A stretch of 64,000 nucleotides of DNA from BQWY01 sp046351095 (GCA_046351095.1 JAXLZC010000001.1:2604001-2668000), one strand, 5' to 3'; shown: positions 43,677 to 53,619, counted from the first letter of the stretch. A program made the numbers and translations. Notes: generated by a model from the sequence alone, not told the origin.

Positions 43677-45452
43677 ATGCCACTTGTGGAGAGAGCGACG
43701 AGTTCAGACGAAATAGGATATGGCGCATCCGATCCACGGACAGAGGCGTTCAGGAAACTGGTGCATGAGGGGATCATCGACGCACAAGAATTTGATCGCG
43801 CGGTGATGACTGCTCGCCGTGATGGGCGTGACTTGGAGCAGGTACTTATCGACGATTGGGAGATTAGTGTCGACCGACTTGGCGATGTGTTGGCCGCGTA
43901 TTACCGTTGTACCTATCTCCCCTGGCGCCAGGGGCTGGTGCCAGAGCGAGAGTTGTTGTCGCGGGTAAAAGCCGACTATCTCAAAAAGCACCGATGGGTG
44001 CCTGTCCGGCGTGAAGGAGCAGTACTCCATGTAGTGACCGATGACCCGTCCAATCTCGACCGGGTACGGGATGTTCGCTGTGTATTTTCAGAGCTGCGTG
44101 TGCTGATTGCCGTTGGGTTACGACTCGATGTTTCCCAGTGGTTGGACGCTGCAACTGACACGGCGCCACAAAAGGTCGTTCAAGCCATTCTCGGCGAGCT
44201 TGCTCAAGAGGAGCGAACTCTTCAGGTCGATGACGCAGATGGTCCCCTGCACGAGAATGCCTCGGCCATTGTGAGACTCACCAACCAACTTCTTGCGGAC
44301 GCGCACGCGATGGGTGCTTCCGATATCCATATTGAACCCTATTCGGCGCGCAAGGATGCGGTCGTTCGGTTTCGTGTCGATGGCGCCTGTTTCACATATA
44401 CGAAAGTGCCGGCGGCCTATCGGCGAGCTGTGATTTCTCGCATCAAAATCATGGCCAATCTCGACATCGCTGAATCGCGCAAGCCGCAAGACGGGAAGCT
44501 GAAATTGCGTTTGCCCAATGGCGGTGAGTTGGAGTGTCGCGTGGCGACCTTGCCTACGGCGGGCCAGAATGAGGACGTTGTCCTCCGCTTGTTGACGGCA
44601 AAGGGGCTCCGCCCACTTGAAGAGATCGACTTGTCGGCGTCGTTGATCGAGTCACTTGGACAGATGGCGGCACGTCCGCACGGGATTCTTCTGTGTGTCG
44701 GACCCACGGGGTCTGGGAAGACGACGACGCTACATGCGTTGCTCTCACGCATCAATACCGATGAGCGAAAAATTTGGACGGTCGAAGACCCCGTCGAGAT
44801 CACACAGGACGGGCTGCGCCAGCTCCAAGTTCACCCCAAAATCGGACTGACATTTGCCACCGCGCTGCGGGCCTTTTTGCGCGCCGATCCGGATGTCATC
44901 ATGGTCGGTGAAATGCGGGATAAGGAAACGGCGGATATCGCCTTGGAGGCATCGCTTACGGGGCATCTTGTGCTTAGCACCTTGCACACGAATAGTGCGG
45001 TCGAGACTGTCACCCGATTGTTGGATATGGGCTGTGATCCATTCAATTTTGCGGATGCGTTGGTCGGTGTCTTGGCAAAGCGCCTGTGCCGACGCCTATG
45101 CAATGCCTGCAAAACCTCTTATGTCGCCTCCCAACGAGAATGTGTAGAACTCCAGGCCCTGGGAGCTAAGGTTGAGCAAGGGGCCGGAGTGGTCGGTTCA
45201 GAACTCACCCTGTGGCGAGCTGTTGGTTGCGATGCCTGTTATGGCACTGGATACTCGGGGCGCGTGGCCTTGTACGAATTGCTTCCCGGGACGGAAGAAA
45301 TGAAGGGCCTCATCCAAACGTGTGCGAAAACGCCTGACCTCCTACGCCTTGCGAAACAGGAAGGTATGGTGACGCTGCTTCAGGATGGTGTCTCCAAGGT
45401 GCTGCAGGGCCTGACCACCCTTGCGGAAGTTCGCAAAGTAGCCTGTAAATAG
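43677..45452 (+). CDS. pilB: PilB/GspE-type pilus assembly ATPase
   Basis: 591-residue hexameric ATPase that powers pilin polymerisation from the cytoplasmic face of the inner membrane. An N-terminal GspE_N-like domain precedes the ATPase core: Asp box (ASDIHIEPY), Walker A GPTGSGKTT at 342-350, Asp/His boxes (VEDPVEI), Walker B DVIMVGEMRD, and the zinc tetra-Cys CNACKT ... CDACYGTGYSGR. ATG 43677 is preferred (GGGAGCAGGGC upstream); a longer frame exists. No PilC platform, PilT retraction ATPase or PilMNOPQ gene is in the window, so those parts are encoded elsewhere. GspE of a type II secretion system is the alternative. Confidence 0.92.
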   Translation: MPLVERATSSDEIGYGASDPRTEAFRKLVHEGIIDAQEFDRAVMTARRDGRDLEQVLIDDWEISVDRLGDVLAAYYRCTYLPWRQGLVPERELLSRVKADYLKKHRWVPVRREGAVLHVVTDDPSNLDRVRDVRCVFSELRVLIAVGLRLDVSQWLDAATDTAPQKVVQAILGELAQEERTLQVDDADGPLHENASAIVRLTNQLLADAHAMGASDIHIEPYSARKDAVVRFRVDGACFTYTKVPAAYRRAVISRIKIMANLDIAESRKPQDGKLKLRLPNGGELECRVATLPTAGQNEDVVLRLLTAKGLRPLEEIDLSASLIESLGQMAARPHGILLCVGPTGSGKTTTLHALLSRINTDERKIWTVEDPVEITQDGLRQLQVHPKIGLTFATALRAFLRADPDVIMVGEMRDKETADIALEASLTGHLVLSTLHTNSAVETVTRLLDMGCDPFNFADALVGVLAKRLCRRLCNACKTSYVASQRECVELQALGAKVEQGAGVVGSELTLWRAVGCDACYGTGYSGRVALYELLPGTEEMKGLIQTCAKTPDLLRLAKQEGMVTLLQDGVSKVLQGLTTLAEVRKVACK

Positions 45453-45834
45453 CCACGCGAGCTCGCCTCTCGGACAGACTGATTGTAGTCCCTTCTGAAT
45501 AGAGCCTAGCCTACAGAAAGTCGTCTTCGGTTTCGCGGATAGCGCCCTACGCACTTCTCCTACAGCCGCAAATACCCCTTTCAGTTGCCAGCTTGCCGAT
45601 GCCTGCTAGACTTAGCATTGGCTTCCCCTAAGGTCCATGCACAGGTGTGGGCGTTTGGCAAGCCACAAAAAGTGGAGATGCAGTGCACAGAAAGCGTCTG
45701 TGTCAGCGGACGACACGGCGGACTGGTGCAGGGTGTTCCTGAATAGGCCATTACAGTCAATAACTTAAGGGTGCTCATCGCGATTCGATAAACGGCATAC
45801 CGCTTGCTCAATGACCCCGCAGTCGAGGTGTCCG
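45453..45834. other. Spacer between pilB and the second minor-pilin set
   Basis: 382 bases without a credible gene on either strand. It holds one weak promoter candidate (45585-45612). The reading frames present look like noise. Confidence 0.5.
45585..45612 (+). promoter_or_regulatory. Weak promoter candidate for the second minor-pilin set
   Basis: TTGCCA (45585-45590), 16-base spacer, TAGACT (45607-45612). It is about 220 bases before the first gene, so a long leader would be implied. Confidence 0.3.
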
Positions 45835-46422
45835 ATGGCTTGTTCGTGTCCACAACCGTTTTGTCGCCATGGCCAGTCCGGTTTCACCCTGGTGGAGCTA
45901 ATGGTGGTGGTGGGGATTGTGGCGGTGTTCGTCGGCATGGCCCTCCCGGCGTTCCAACGTATGATCGTGCGGACCGATGTCCAAAAGGCGGCTCGAAACT
46001 TAGCGGCCACGGTACAGACATCTAGGCTCCTGGCTATGAACCAAAACGTGACCGTTGCGGTCCTTCCAACGTTGGCTGCGGGATCTGACGGTCAGCAGCT
46101 GGTTGCCACCGTCGTGAACGCTAACACCGGGGCGCCCTTAGTCAACATAACTACTGGGGCGACAATATCGGCGGGTCTCCAGCAAACGGCAGTGCATCTC
46201 ACAACGTTGTCGAATGCCGGTGGTGGTCCTGCCACCCAGGTGGCATTTAGTCCTCAAGGATTGCTGGCTCCCGTGGGAGCGCCTGCCACTGTGTGGGTCC
46301 TACAGAATGTGCCTCAGAATACCGTCTACATGGTTTCGATCACGCCGGGAGGTCGCGTGCGCTGGTGTGAGGTGCCGCCTCCGCCGTCTCCACTTCCAGC
46401 TCCAGGAGCGGTTTGCCCATAA
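45835..46422 (+). CDS. FimT/GspH-type minor pseudopilin (set 2)
   Basis: 195 residues. Leader MACSCPQPFCRHGQSG followed by FTLVELMVVVGIVAVFVGMA: cleavage after Gly, Phe +1, Glu +5. The leader carries three Cys, which is odd. GspH-like mature domain (KAARNLAATVQTSRLLAMNQNVTVAVLP), ending in a Pro-rich C-terminal stretch PPPPSPLPAPGAVCP. ATG 45835 follows GAGGTG; ATG 45811, in frame, is an alternative. First of five secretion-related genes before PilY1. Confidence 0.87.
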   Translation: MACSCPQPFCRHGQSGFTLVELMVVVGIVAVFVGMALPAFQRMIVRTDVQKAARNLAATVQTSRLLAMNQNVTVAVLPTLAAGSDGQQLVATVVNANTGAPLVNITTGATISAGLQQTAVHLTTLSNAGGGPATQVAFSPQGLLAPVGAPATVWVLQNVPQNTVYMVSITPGGRVRWCEVPPPPSPLPAPGAVCP

Positions 46423-46434
46423 GGGACATACAAG

Positions 46435-46929
46435 ATGGGATCACGATTGAGGCACGAGAAGGGGTTTTCACTCACCGAAACCATGGTGGCGGCCGGCATA
46501 TTGGCGGTTGGGCTCCTCGCTCTATCCGGCATGCAGATCATTTCATTGAATAAAAATGTCGATGCGAATGATCTGACGATTGCAAACAACATGGCAGGTG
46601 AAATGATGGAGCGTATCCAGTTCAACCGGTTTCGTGCGGGGAATGTGCCAAGCCCATACAACGCGATTGATACGCTCAATAATGGCACAGCTCCCAATGC
46701 CGGTACGGAACCCCAAGCGAATGGCGATTATACGCAATGGGTTGCTGAATTGGCGGCAAGTGGTCTGCGAAATCCCCAAGGCCTGGTGACCGTGCAGCCT
46801 ATCGTCACCGTCCCCTCGCTGAACCAATATCAGGTGCAGGTTCGTGTGAACTGGCAGGAGCGTGGAGGGGCAGGCGCTGCTGGCCAAAATCGAAATGTGA
46901 CCGTGGTCTCGGTCTTGGCTTTTGAATAG
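46435..46929 (+). CDS. pilV: PilV-type minor pseudopilin (set 2)
   Basis: 164 residues. Leader MGSRLRHEKG, then FSLTETMVAAGILAVGLLALSGMQ: cleavage after Gly, Phe +1, Glu +5, the standard form. The mature domain resembles PilV (MERIQFNRFRAGNVPSPYNAIDTLN, then beta strands). It begins 12 bases after the preceding gene. Together with PilW, PilX and PilY1 downstream this is the canonical fimT-pilV-pilW-pilX-pilY1 order, in which the minor pilins prime assembly and position PilY1. Confidence 0.9.
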   Translation: MGSRLRHEKGFSLTETMVAAGILAVGLLALSGMQIISLNKNVDANDLTIANNMAGEMMERIQFNRFRAGNVPSPYNAIDTLNNGTAPNAGTEPQANGDYTQWVAELAASGLRNPQGLVTVQPIVTVPSLNQYQVQVRVNWQERGGAGAAGQNRNVTVVSVLAFE

Positions 46930-46938
46930 GCAATAAGG

Positions 46939-48129
46939 ATGAGCCTCGCCATGAATAAGCGTATGAATGGGCGACCGTCACGACATACACAGACGCAGAT
47001 CGCGCTCGACAAGCGAGGATTCACGCTTGTCGAGGTCATGATCGCAGCGCTGGTGACGTCCGTTATTGTCGGAGCTGGATTCGGAGTGCTAGTGGCGAGT
47101 GAAAAGGCGACGCGGACGAGCGGGCAGATCGTGGATGCGCAGCAGAGTGCGCGCCTGGCGATGGAGCTGCTGGCGCGGGACATCAAGCTGGCCGGGTATG
47201 GGTGGCAAGCCAATGTCAATGTGGGGAACTGCCAAGTGCCGGTTGCACTGCCGAATACTGCGGCGCCGATCGTGCCAGTCGAAACCAATCCGGCTGGCCC
47301 CGACACTGGGCCGGACGGCATTCGATTGATTGTCCCCATGACTAATACCCAAGTCGCCGGAGGGGCTGCGTGGCAACTGGCAGCACCGACGATTCCAGGG
47401 TTTTCCACGATTCAGTTGCAGAACGGTGCTGTCGCAGCAATGCAAACAGCGGGTTTATTGAATACGACGACGGCCATTTCGATCAACGGCAGCTATTCCG
47501 CACAGGTCATAGGGGTCAATGGCGCCAATCTTCAGCTCGCAATGTCTGCGAATGAGCACATTAGCTTTCCTGCTGGAGCGCAAGTGTACTTGCTGCAATG
47601 CGTCAACTATACGGTAGCCAACACACAAGCGCTCTGCGGCAATATCGGCGCACCTTGCTTGTTGCGAGGTCCAGTCGGACCGAACGGTGCTCCGAATTTA
47701 CAAGTCGCTATTGCGGATGGGATCGAGGACATACAGTTTGCCTACGCCTGCGACGGATGTACGGTAGCCAATCCAAACCCAGACGGGATCATCGACAATC
47801 AAGATGGGGTGGCAGGATTTTCAGCAGGAGATTTTATCACCAATGCGCCATGGAATCTAAGCCCTGTTACGCCGACCAAGATTCGACTGGTTCAAATCAA
47901 TCTGGTGGCGCGACAGACTGCCAGGGGTGCCGACCAAGGTGTTGGCGAGGGGAATGTCACTGCCCTGTTAACGCCAAATCCATTGCAGATCAGTGACCAC
48001 AACCACGTCAACGGCGTCTTCGCAGCTGGTGACTTCGGTGTGCAGACGCCACCCTACACCAGTGTGCGACGTCGTGTGTTGACCAGGACGGTCGATGCCC
48101 GTAATGCCGCATTGTGCGATGTGTGTTAG
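46939..48129 (+). CDS. pilW: PilW-type minor pseudopilin (set 2)
   Basis: 396 residues, larger than typical PilW (about 250-350). Leader ending DKRG, then FTLVEVMIAALVTSVIVGAGFGV: Phe +1, Glu +5. The PilW hallmark QSARLAMELLARDIKLAGYGW is present at about residue 70. The C-terminal part is long, beta-rich and holds paired Cys (CVNYTVANTQALCG, CDGCTV) that may form disulphides. It ends in CDVC. It starts 9 bases after PilV. Confidence 0.9.
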   Translation: MSLAMNKRMNGRPSRHTQTQIALDKRGFTLVEVMIAALVTSVIVGAGFGVLVASEKATRTSGQIVDAQQSARLAMELLARDIKLAGYGWQANVNVGNCQVPVALPNTAAPIVPVETNPAGPDTGPDGIRLIVPMTNTQVAGGAAWQLAAPTIPGFSTIQLQNGAVAAMQTAGLLNTTTAISINGSYSAQVIGVNGANLQLAMSANEHISFPAGAQVYLLQCVNYTVANTQALCGNIGAPCLLRGPVGPNGAPNLQVAIADGIEDIQFAYACDGCTVANPNPDGIIDNQDGVAGFSAGDFITNAPWNLSPVTPTKIRLVQINLVARQTARGADQGVGEGNVTALLTPNPLQISDHNHVNGVFAAGDFGVQTPPYTSVRRRVLTRTVDARNAALCDVC

Positions 48130-48151
48130 CCGAAAAGGGAATCAGCCGACT

Positions 48152-48742
48152 ATGGAATCGATGCGACACGCCATGACGAACGAGCGAGGGGCGGCGGTTC
48201 TCGTGGTCATGGTCATTTTGATGATGATGACGGCGTTGGGTATTGCGGCGATTACGGTGACGAATATGGAAAGTACGTCGGCAGGGTACGCTCGGACCAA
48301 TGAAGCGGGTGTGCAGGCTGCCGAAGCCTGTGTGGAGACGGGAGTCAATGTCGTCCAGCAAGTCATGTTAGCTCGAGTAGTGCCGGGAACATTGGTGTGG
48401 CCGAATGGTCCAATTGCTGCCGCGGCGGCTCCGACCTTGGCTGCCGAAATCGTGCAGCTGGATACCAACAATGCTGATTTTGCGATCGGCGCAGGATCGA
48501 CCCCAGACCTGTTCATCAATGTTCCAGCAATCAATCCTGCGTACCAGGTCACTGGGGATATCGACAAGGACTACAGAAAAGCACAGGGGGCATTTAATGA
48601 TCCCTCCACAGTCGTCGAAACCTTCTTTCGAATAAACTGCTTTGCCCAAAATCTCACGACGGGATCGGTGACCAACGTGCAGGGCGAGTACTACTGCTAC
48701 GCCTCAGCGGGCGACCAAACGTGTAAACGAAAGCCAACATAA
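48152..48742 (+). CDS. pilX: PilX-type minor pseudopilin (set 2)
   Basis: 196 residues. NERGAAVLVVMVILMMMTALGIAAITVTNMEST is the PilX N-terminal module, lacking Glu at +5 as PilX proteins often do. The rest is a compact domain with paired Cys near the C terminus (CFAQNLTT... YYCYASAGDQTCK). A longer frame starting at 48095 overlaps pilW and is unlikely. ATG 48152 follows AAAAGGGA. It sits directly before the small exported protein and PilY1. Confidence 0.85.
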   Translation: MESMRHAMTNERGAAVLVVMVILMMMTALGIAAITVTNMESTSAGYARTNEAGVQAAEACVETGVNVVQQVMLARVVPGTLVWPNGPIAAAAAPTLAAEIVQLDTNNADFAIGAGSTPDLFINVPAINPAYQVTGDIDKDYRKAQGAFNDPSTVVETFFRINCFAQNLTTGSVTNVQGEYYCYASAGDQTCKRKPT

Positions 48743-48754
48743 AGGAGCTGGAGT

Positions 48755-49138
48755 ATGTCGACAATGATGCGCCAAGTCATATCCCAGCCAGTTATTCGGT
48801 ACGCTTGCTGCAGACAGCTGATGTGCATAGAGAAAGCGCTACTGGCTCTTGGGTTGGGAATCGTTGTCCTTCTAACCTCGATGGCGCCGGTGATGGCTCA
48901 GAGCGGTCCCGACACGCCTTTGGTGGGCTATCGTACGGGAACGGTGACGGCGATTCACGGAGAGACGCTTGATATCGACGGGGCTTCTTACCAGTTGGCC
49001 CCGAATGTAGTGATTGTCAGTCCGACCGAGCAGCCGATGGAGCCTGCCAGCATTTGCGTAACGGCAGAGGTCAAATTTCAAGTCAAGCGGGAGCAGCCTT
49101 CTCGCATTGTGAAGATGGTGCTCTATCTTCCGCAGTAA
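48755..49138 (+). CDS. Small exported protein in the pilus operon
   Basis: 127 residues. A polar N terminus of about 25 residues is followed by a hydrophobic segment (ALLALGLGIVVLLTSMAPVMA) that looks like a signal peptide, so the protein is exported with an extended n-region or starts later (ATG 48821, MCIEKALLAL). The mature part (about 75 residues) is beta-rich, GYRTGTVTAIHGETLDIDG and VTAEVKFQVKREQPSRIVKMVLYLPQ, possibly an OB-like barrel. No family recognised. AAAGGAG precedes ATG 48755. Lying between PilX and PilY1, it may assist PilY1 export or assembly, but this is inference. Confidence 0.7.
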   Translation: MSTMMRQVISQPVIRYACCRQLMCIEKALLALGLGIVVLLTSMAPVMAQSGPDTPLVGYRTGTVTAIHGETLDIDGASYQLAPNVVIVSPTEQPMEPASICVTAEVKFQVKREQPSRIVKMVLYLPQ

Positions 49139-49226
49139 GTCGGGGAGTGACGTCATGAATGCTCTCGTTGATACCGACACAAATCCATGTCTTTCGAGAA
49201 GGCATCAGAATGAGGAGGGGATGGTC

Positions 49227-52200
49227 ATGAAACTCCAGACTATTGCCGGCCTTGTGATGTTGTCGTTATTAGGGCTCGGACTGGTGACGCCCGATCGTCC
49301 GGCGTCGGCTCAGTCGATGGTCGACTACCAATCGACGCCGCCGTTTGTGTCCGATATCGTTCCGCCGAACATCCTTCTATTGTTGGACAACTCCGGCAGT
49401 ATGGCCGGACGCGCCTGTGATCCCACGTGGTGCGGCGTGCACTCCGACGGCTCCTTGACGCCCGTGACTCAGAGCTTCGTGTCGACGTCGACGTACAGCG
49501 GATATTTCGACCCCAAGGGGTGCTACACCTATGACGCGACAAATACCCGATTCGACCTTGCGGCGAATCGGGTTAGCATCGGCGCCACCTGCGTCAATAC
49601 ACAGTGGGACGGAAACTTCCTCAATTGGGCGACCTTCCGGCGGTTTGACGCGTTAAAAAAATCCATGTCTGGGGGCGATTGTGTCGTCACGCGCGCAGCT
49701 GATGGATCCTGCCCGCAAACTGCAGGAAAGATCACGATCAAGGCGCAGGATATCTTCAACAATAGTGCTGGGGATTTCACGACCAATGCTGTTCCGAGCG
49801 GCGGCGCAAACGGGTATGTCGGACGAATACCGTCCGCTGCGACTCCAGGGACGCCGGCTAATATCTGGATTCACCTTCGCGGCAGCAATGTGGGTGCGCA
49901 GGGTACGTTTTGTGTCGACAACGATAGTACGGATCCAGGCGGCAGTGCGACATGCGGAGATGGCGATTCATTCGCGGAGTCGCAGTATCGCCTGCGCGTG
50001 ACATTTGCTTCGGAGCCGACCGGTGTGGTGCAGCAGATCGGTTCCAAGGCGCGGTTTGGACTGTTGGAGTTCAAGAGCAGTTCCGAAGGTGCCCGAGTGC
50101 TTGTCGGTCTCGGATCGCGGCAATCCATTGACTGGTCGGGGGCATCGGTTGAAACATTTAATACCAATATGGCTGCCGTGCTTGATGGTATCGGCGAGTC
50201 ATTTCCGTCGACATGGACACCTCTTTCGGAGTCTCTCTACGAGTCCGCGCGCTACATTGCCCAAATCAATTCGACGATGCCAGGAAATACGTCGTACATC
50301 TATCCGATCGCATTTTCGGGAGGGAATTCCAATGCCGTTTCCTTTGCCGCGAACGGCATCGGGAGCATTGGTGCCTCGGAAATCAGTGTGCTTACAGGAG
50401 CAGAGACTTGCCCTGCCGGCTATATCGCAAATGCCTGCGGACGCGATCCCTATTTTTATGGGAGTAACCACACTCCAGCTTGGGCGAGCACATCGAGCCA
50501 AGTCCCCTGCTGCAAGACCTTCGTCATCATTGTGACGGACGGAGAGCCGACGAATGACACGAACGTGCCCACAAGCCTCCAAGACTATGCGCATGCGCGT
50601 CACGGGCAACACTGTATCGGTGGCAGCACAACCATCCATGCGCCGAATGGCACGTGCAATACTAACTCGGCCACTCCGCCGATGACGCTTTTGGGAGAGC
50701 ATAAGACGGACTACGCGTCCAGTGGGAATCACTATCTCGACGACGTGGCCTATTGGATGCACATCAACGATTTGCGTCCGGATAGTGGTGGCGCCACCCC
50801 GTGTAGCGGTGGCACGCCCAATATTGCCGTCATTAATACTCCTGGCCATTGTTTGCCAGGATTTCAGAATGCCACTGTCTATACGTTCTTTGCATTCGGC
50901 AATATTGCAGGACGTGAATTATTGATGCACACGGCGCAGCTCGGAGGATTCGACGATTCGAATGGCAACAACGCTCCTGATCTTGCCATCGAGTGGGACA
51001 AGGTGAACAACGCAAACGGCACCAGCGGATCCACTGTTCCCGGGTGCAATGCTGACTGTATTCCCGATACGTACTTTGAGTCGTCGAACGTCGATGACCT
51101 CCAAGATCGCTTGCTTGCCGCATTAACCGCGATTCTTCGCAAGAGCGCATCGGGAAGCTCAGTGTCCGTCCTGGCGTCGTCGGTTACTGGTGATGGCGCC
51201 CTCTATCAGGCCTATTTTTATGTGAGTGATGTGGGGACCGGCGGGAACGATGTGCGCTGGCTCGGATTTACGGAAGGTCTCTTCATCGATCGATATGGGA
51301 ATCTTCGTGAGGATTCCGTCCAGGATGGTCGTCTGGTGTTAAAGGACGACATGATCATTACCACGCGGTATGACGATCAGCAGTCGAGTCCGACATATGG
51401 GAAAGTGCTGGTCGATAAGTATGCCGATGCGGACGGCGACGGGGTTGCAGACAGTACGACGCCGACCCAAGCCAATCAGGAATTGAAAGACATCAAGCCG
51501 ATTTGGGAAGCAGGGAAGAAGTTGGCTCTCATGCCATCCTCTTCACGGAATGTTCTGACATGGGTGGATCTTAACAATAACCACGTGGTGGACGCGGGCG
51601 AGCAGATGGCATTTTCAACCACCAACAGCGCGATTTTGAAGCCGTACCTCCGAGCCACCGCTTCGGCTCCCTACACGGAAAACAACATCATCAACTTCAT
51701 CCGGGGTGACGAAATCCCCGGCATGCGCACGCGCATGATGGATGTGCAAACGACGTCCGGTGTCACGCCGATGGTCTGGAAGTACGGTGACCCGATTCAT
51801 TCGCCGCCGACCCTGGTAGGCGTGCCGCAGGCAAACTTCGATCTGATTTATGGTGATGCGACGTACAGCAACTTCTACGCGCAATATCGAAATCGGCGTC
51901 AGGTCATCTACGTCGGAGCCAACGACGGGATGCTACACGCCTTCAACGCGGGCTACTACCATTCGGGCGACGATCCAACGACGACGTCCCAATCGGAGAA
52001 CGGGTGGTTTACCAAGAACCCCACCGACAACACTTCGGGGAAGGATTTGGGCGAAGAGTTATTCGCCTATGTCCCCTACGAGTTACTCCCGCAACTGCGG
52101 TTCCTTACGCAGGCGGACTACAGTCATGTCTACTTCGTCGACTTGAAGCCGAAAGTTGTGGATGTCCGCATTTTCACGCCGGATGCAGATCATCCGGACG

Positions 52201-53618
52201 GGTGGGGCACGATTTTGATCGGCGGATTCAGAATGGGGGGAAGTTGCGGTCAGTGTGTAGCCGGAACGGGTGCTCCTCCGATGGTCGTTGATATCGGCGG
52301 TACGAATAGAACTTTTTACAGTGCGTATTTTGTGCTCGACGTCACCAACCCTGAAGTCGATCCGAAGTTATTGATGTCGTTCAGCGATGCTGGATTGGGG
52401 TTGACGACCAGTGCACCCTCCATTGTCCGCGTAAGCCCGTCGGCTGATGTGTCGACGGATCCGACCAATGCCAAGTGGTACATGATCATGGGATCAGGTC
52501 CGAACGGATATAAGGTGGATATGAGCACGGGGAATCAAACCCCAAGCCTCTATGTGGTGGATTTGAAAGCTGGTCCTGGGGTGAATAATAGTCTCGTAAC
52601 AGCCATGCCATGGGGATCGTGGAAGTCCATGCTGTCCGATTTGGTGAGCATGGATCGCAATCTCGACTACCGAGTGGACATGGCCTATTTCGGCCGTGCC
52701 GCGTTTGACGGCGCATTGCCGTGGCGAGGGAAATTATACCGGCTCTCCGTTGGCGCGTGTACGTCTGCGCCCTGTTCGCCCAATACCTGGGGGGTCCCGT
52801 TTGGGAGCGGACGCGCGCCGTCCGAAATGTTGGACACGTTTCTTGATAAGGCGAGTGTCCTAAGGGAAACCGGCCCGATTGTAGCCGCTCCGGTCATCAC
52901 CTTTGACGATGCAAACGACACGTGGGTGTTCTTTGGAACCGGGCGGTACTTCAATTCTTCCGATAAGGTCAGTACGGACCAGCAGTATCTATTTGGAATC
53001 AAAGATTCCGTAGCAAAGGGAACCTGTACTGAGGTCAGTCAAACCAGTTGTATGGACAATGATCTGGTGGACGTCTCCGATGCTGTCTTGTGCACCACCT
53101 GCGCATCCGGAGGAACCAATCAGATTTCCGGTGTCTCGGGCGCCACGGATCTTCAGAGCATGATCGGCTTGGTGCAGAGCAAGAGAGGATGGTTCGCAAA
53201 ACTGAAAACCGTCGGAGAGCGGGCGATCGTTCCGCCGACGTTGATTGGGGGAACCGTCTTCTTCCCGACGTTTGTGCCGACCAACGACATTTGTGCGTCG
53301 ACCGGGTCGAGCCGTCTCTACGCGATGTATTATAAGACCGGAACGTCCTATAAAGATCCGATCCTGGGCACGACAACAAGCGGTGGTAACACGACCTCCA
53401 ACACGTCCATCAGCCTGGGAACGGGCTTGGCGTCGTCGGTGGTCATTCAGATCATTTCAGATCCGAAAGGACCGGGTTCCTGTCCGAATCCGCCGTGTAC
53501 ACCGACAAACGCCATGTTGTTTATCCATACCGACTCTGGGGCCACTACCAATCAAGGTGCCCATCTGATTGGCAAGCCGTGGAGCCGGTATCTCACCTGG
53601 TTGCATCAACGGGATTGA
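49227..53618 (+). CDS. pilY1: PilY1-type pilus tip adhesin / assembly factor
   Basis: 1463 residues. After the signal peptide (MKLQTIAGLVMLSLLGLGL ... ASAQ) there is a VWA domain with the MIDAS DNSGSM at about residue 55 and VTDGEPTND. A Cys-rich region and the C-terminal PilY1 beta-propeller follow (QVIYVGANDGMLHAFNAGYYH near 890-910). Two calcium-loop candidates are DADGDGVAD (about 735) and DLNNNHVVD (about 780), the latter matching the Ca site that controls PilY1 function in Pseudomonas. The VWA domain can act in adhesion and surface sensing. ATG 49227 is preferred because AGGAGG sits 8 bases upstream; ATG 49155 would add 24 residues. Confidence 0.93.
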   Translation: MKLQTIAGLVMLSLLGLGLVTPDRPASAQSMVDYQSTPPFVSDIVPPNILLLLDNSGSMAGRACDPTWCGVHSDGSLTPVTQSFVSTSTYSGYFDPKGCYTYDATNTRFDLAANRVSIGATCVNTQWDGNFLNWATFRRFDALKKSMSGGDCVVTRAADGSCPQTAGKITIKAQDIFNNSAGDFTTNAVPSGGANGYVGRIPSAATPGTPANIWIHLRGSNVGAQGTFCVDNDSTDPGGSATCGDGDSFAESQYRLRVTFASEPTGVVQQIGSKARFGLLEFKSSSEGARVLVGLGSRQSIDWSGASVETFNTNMAAVLDGIGESFPSTWTPLSESLYESARYIAQINSTMPGNTSYIYPIAFSGGNSNAVSFAANGIGSIGASEISVLTGAETCPAGYIANACGRDPYFYGSNHTPAWASTSSQVPCCKTFVIIVTDGEPTNDTNVPTSLQDYAHARHGQHCIGGSTTIHAPNGTCNTNSATPPMTLLGEHKTDYASSGNHYLDDVAYWMHINDLRPDSGGATPCSGGTPNIAVINTPGHCLPGFQNATVYTFFAFGNIAGRELLMHTAQLGGFDDSNGNNAPDLAIEWDKVNNANGTSGSTVPGCNADCIPDTYFESSNVDDLQDRLLAALTAILRKSASGSSVSVLASSVTGDGALYQAYFYVSDVGTGGNDVRWLGFTEGLFIDRYGNLREDSVQDGRLVLKDDMIITTRYDDQQSSPTYGKVLVDKYADADGDGVADSTTPTQANQELKDIKPIWEAGKKLALMPSSSRNVLTWVDLNNNHVVDAGEQMAFSTTNSAILKPYLRATASAPYTENNIINFIRGDEIPGMRTRMMDVQTTSGVTPMVWKYGDPIHSPPTLVGVPQANFDLIYGDATYSNFYAQYRNRRQVIYVGANDGMLHAFNAGYYHSGDDPTTTSQSENGWFTKNPTDNTSGKDLGEELFAYVPYELLPQLRFLTQADYSHVYFVDLKPKVVDVRIFTPDADHPDGWGTILIGGFRMGGSCGQCVAGTGAPPMVVDIGGTNRTFYSAYFVLDVTNPEVDPKLLMSFSDAGLGLTTSAPSIVRVSPSADVSTDPTNAKWYMIMGSGPNGYKVDMSTGNQTPSLYVVDLKAGPGVNNSLVTAMPWGSWKSMLSDLVSMDRNLDYRVDMAYFGRAAFDGALPWRGKLYRLSVGACTSAPCSPNTWGVPFGSGRAPSEMLDTFLDKASVLRETGPIVAAPVITFDDANDTWVFFGTGRYFNSSDKVSTDQQYLFGIKDSVAKGTCTEVSQTSCMDNDLVDVSDAVLCTTCASGGTNQISGVSGATDLQSMIGLVQSKRGWFAKLKTVGERAIVPPTLIGGTVFFPTFVPTNDICASTGSSRLYAMYYKTGTSYKDPILGTTTSGGNTTSNTSISLGTGLASSVVIQIISDPKGPGSCPNPPCTPTNAMLFIHTDSGATTNQGAHLIGKPWSRYLTWLHQRD

Positions 53619-53619
53619 T

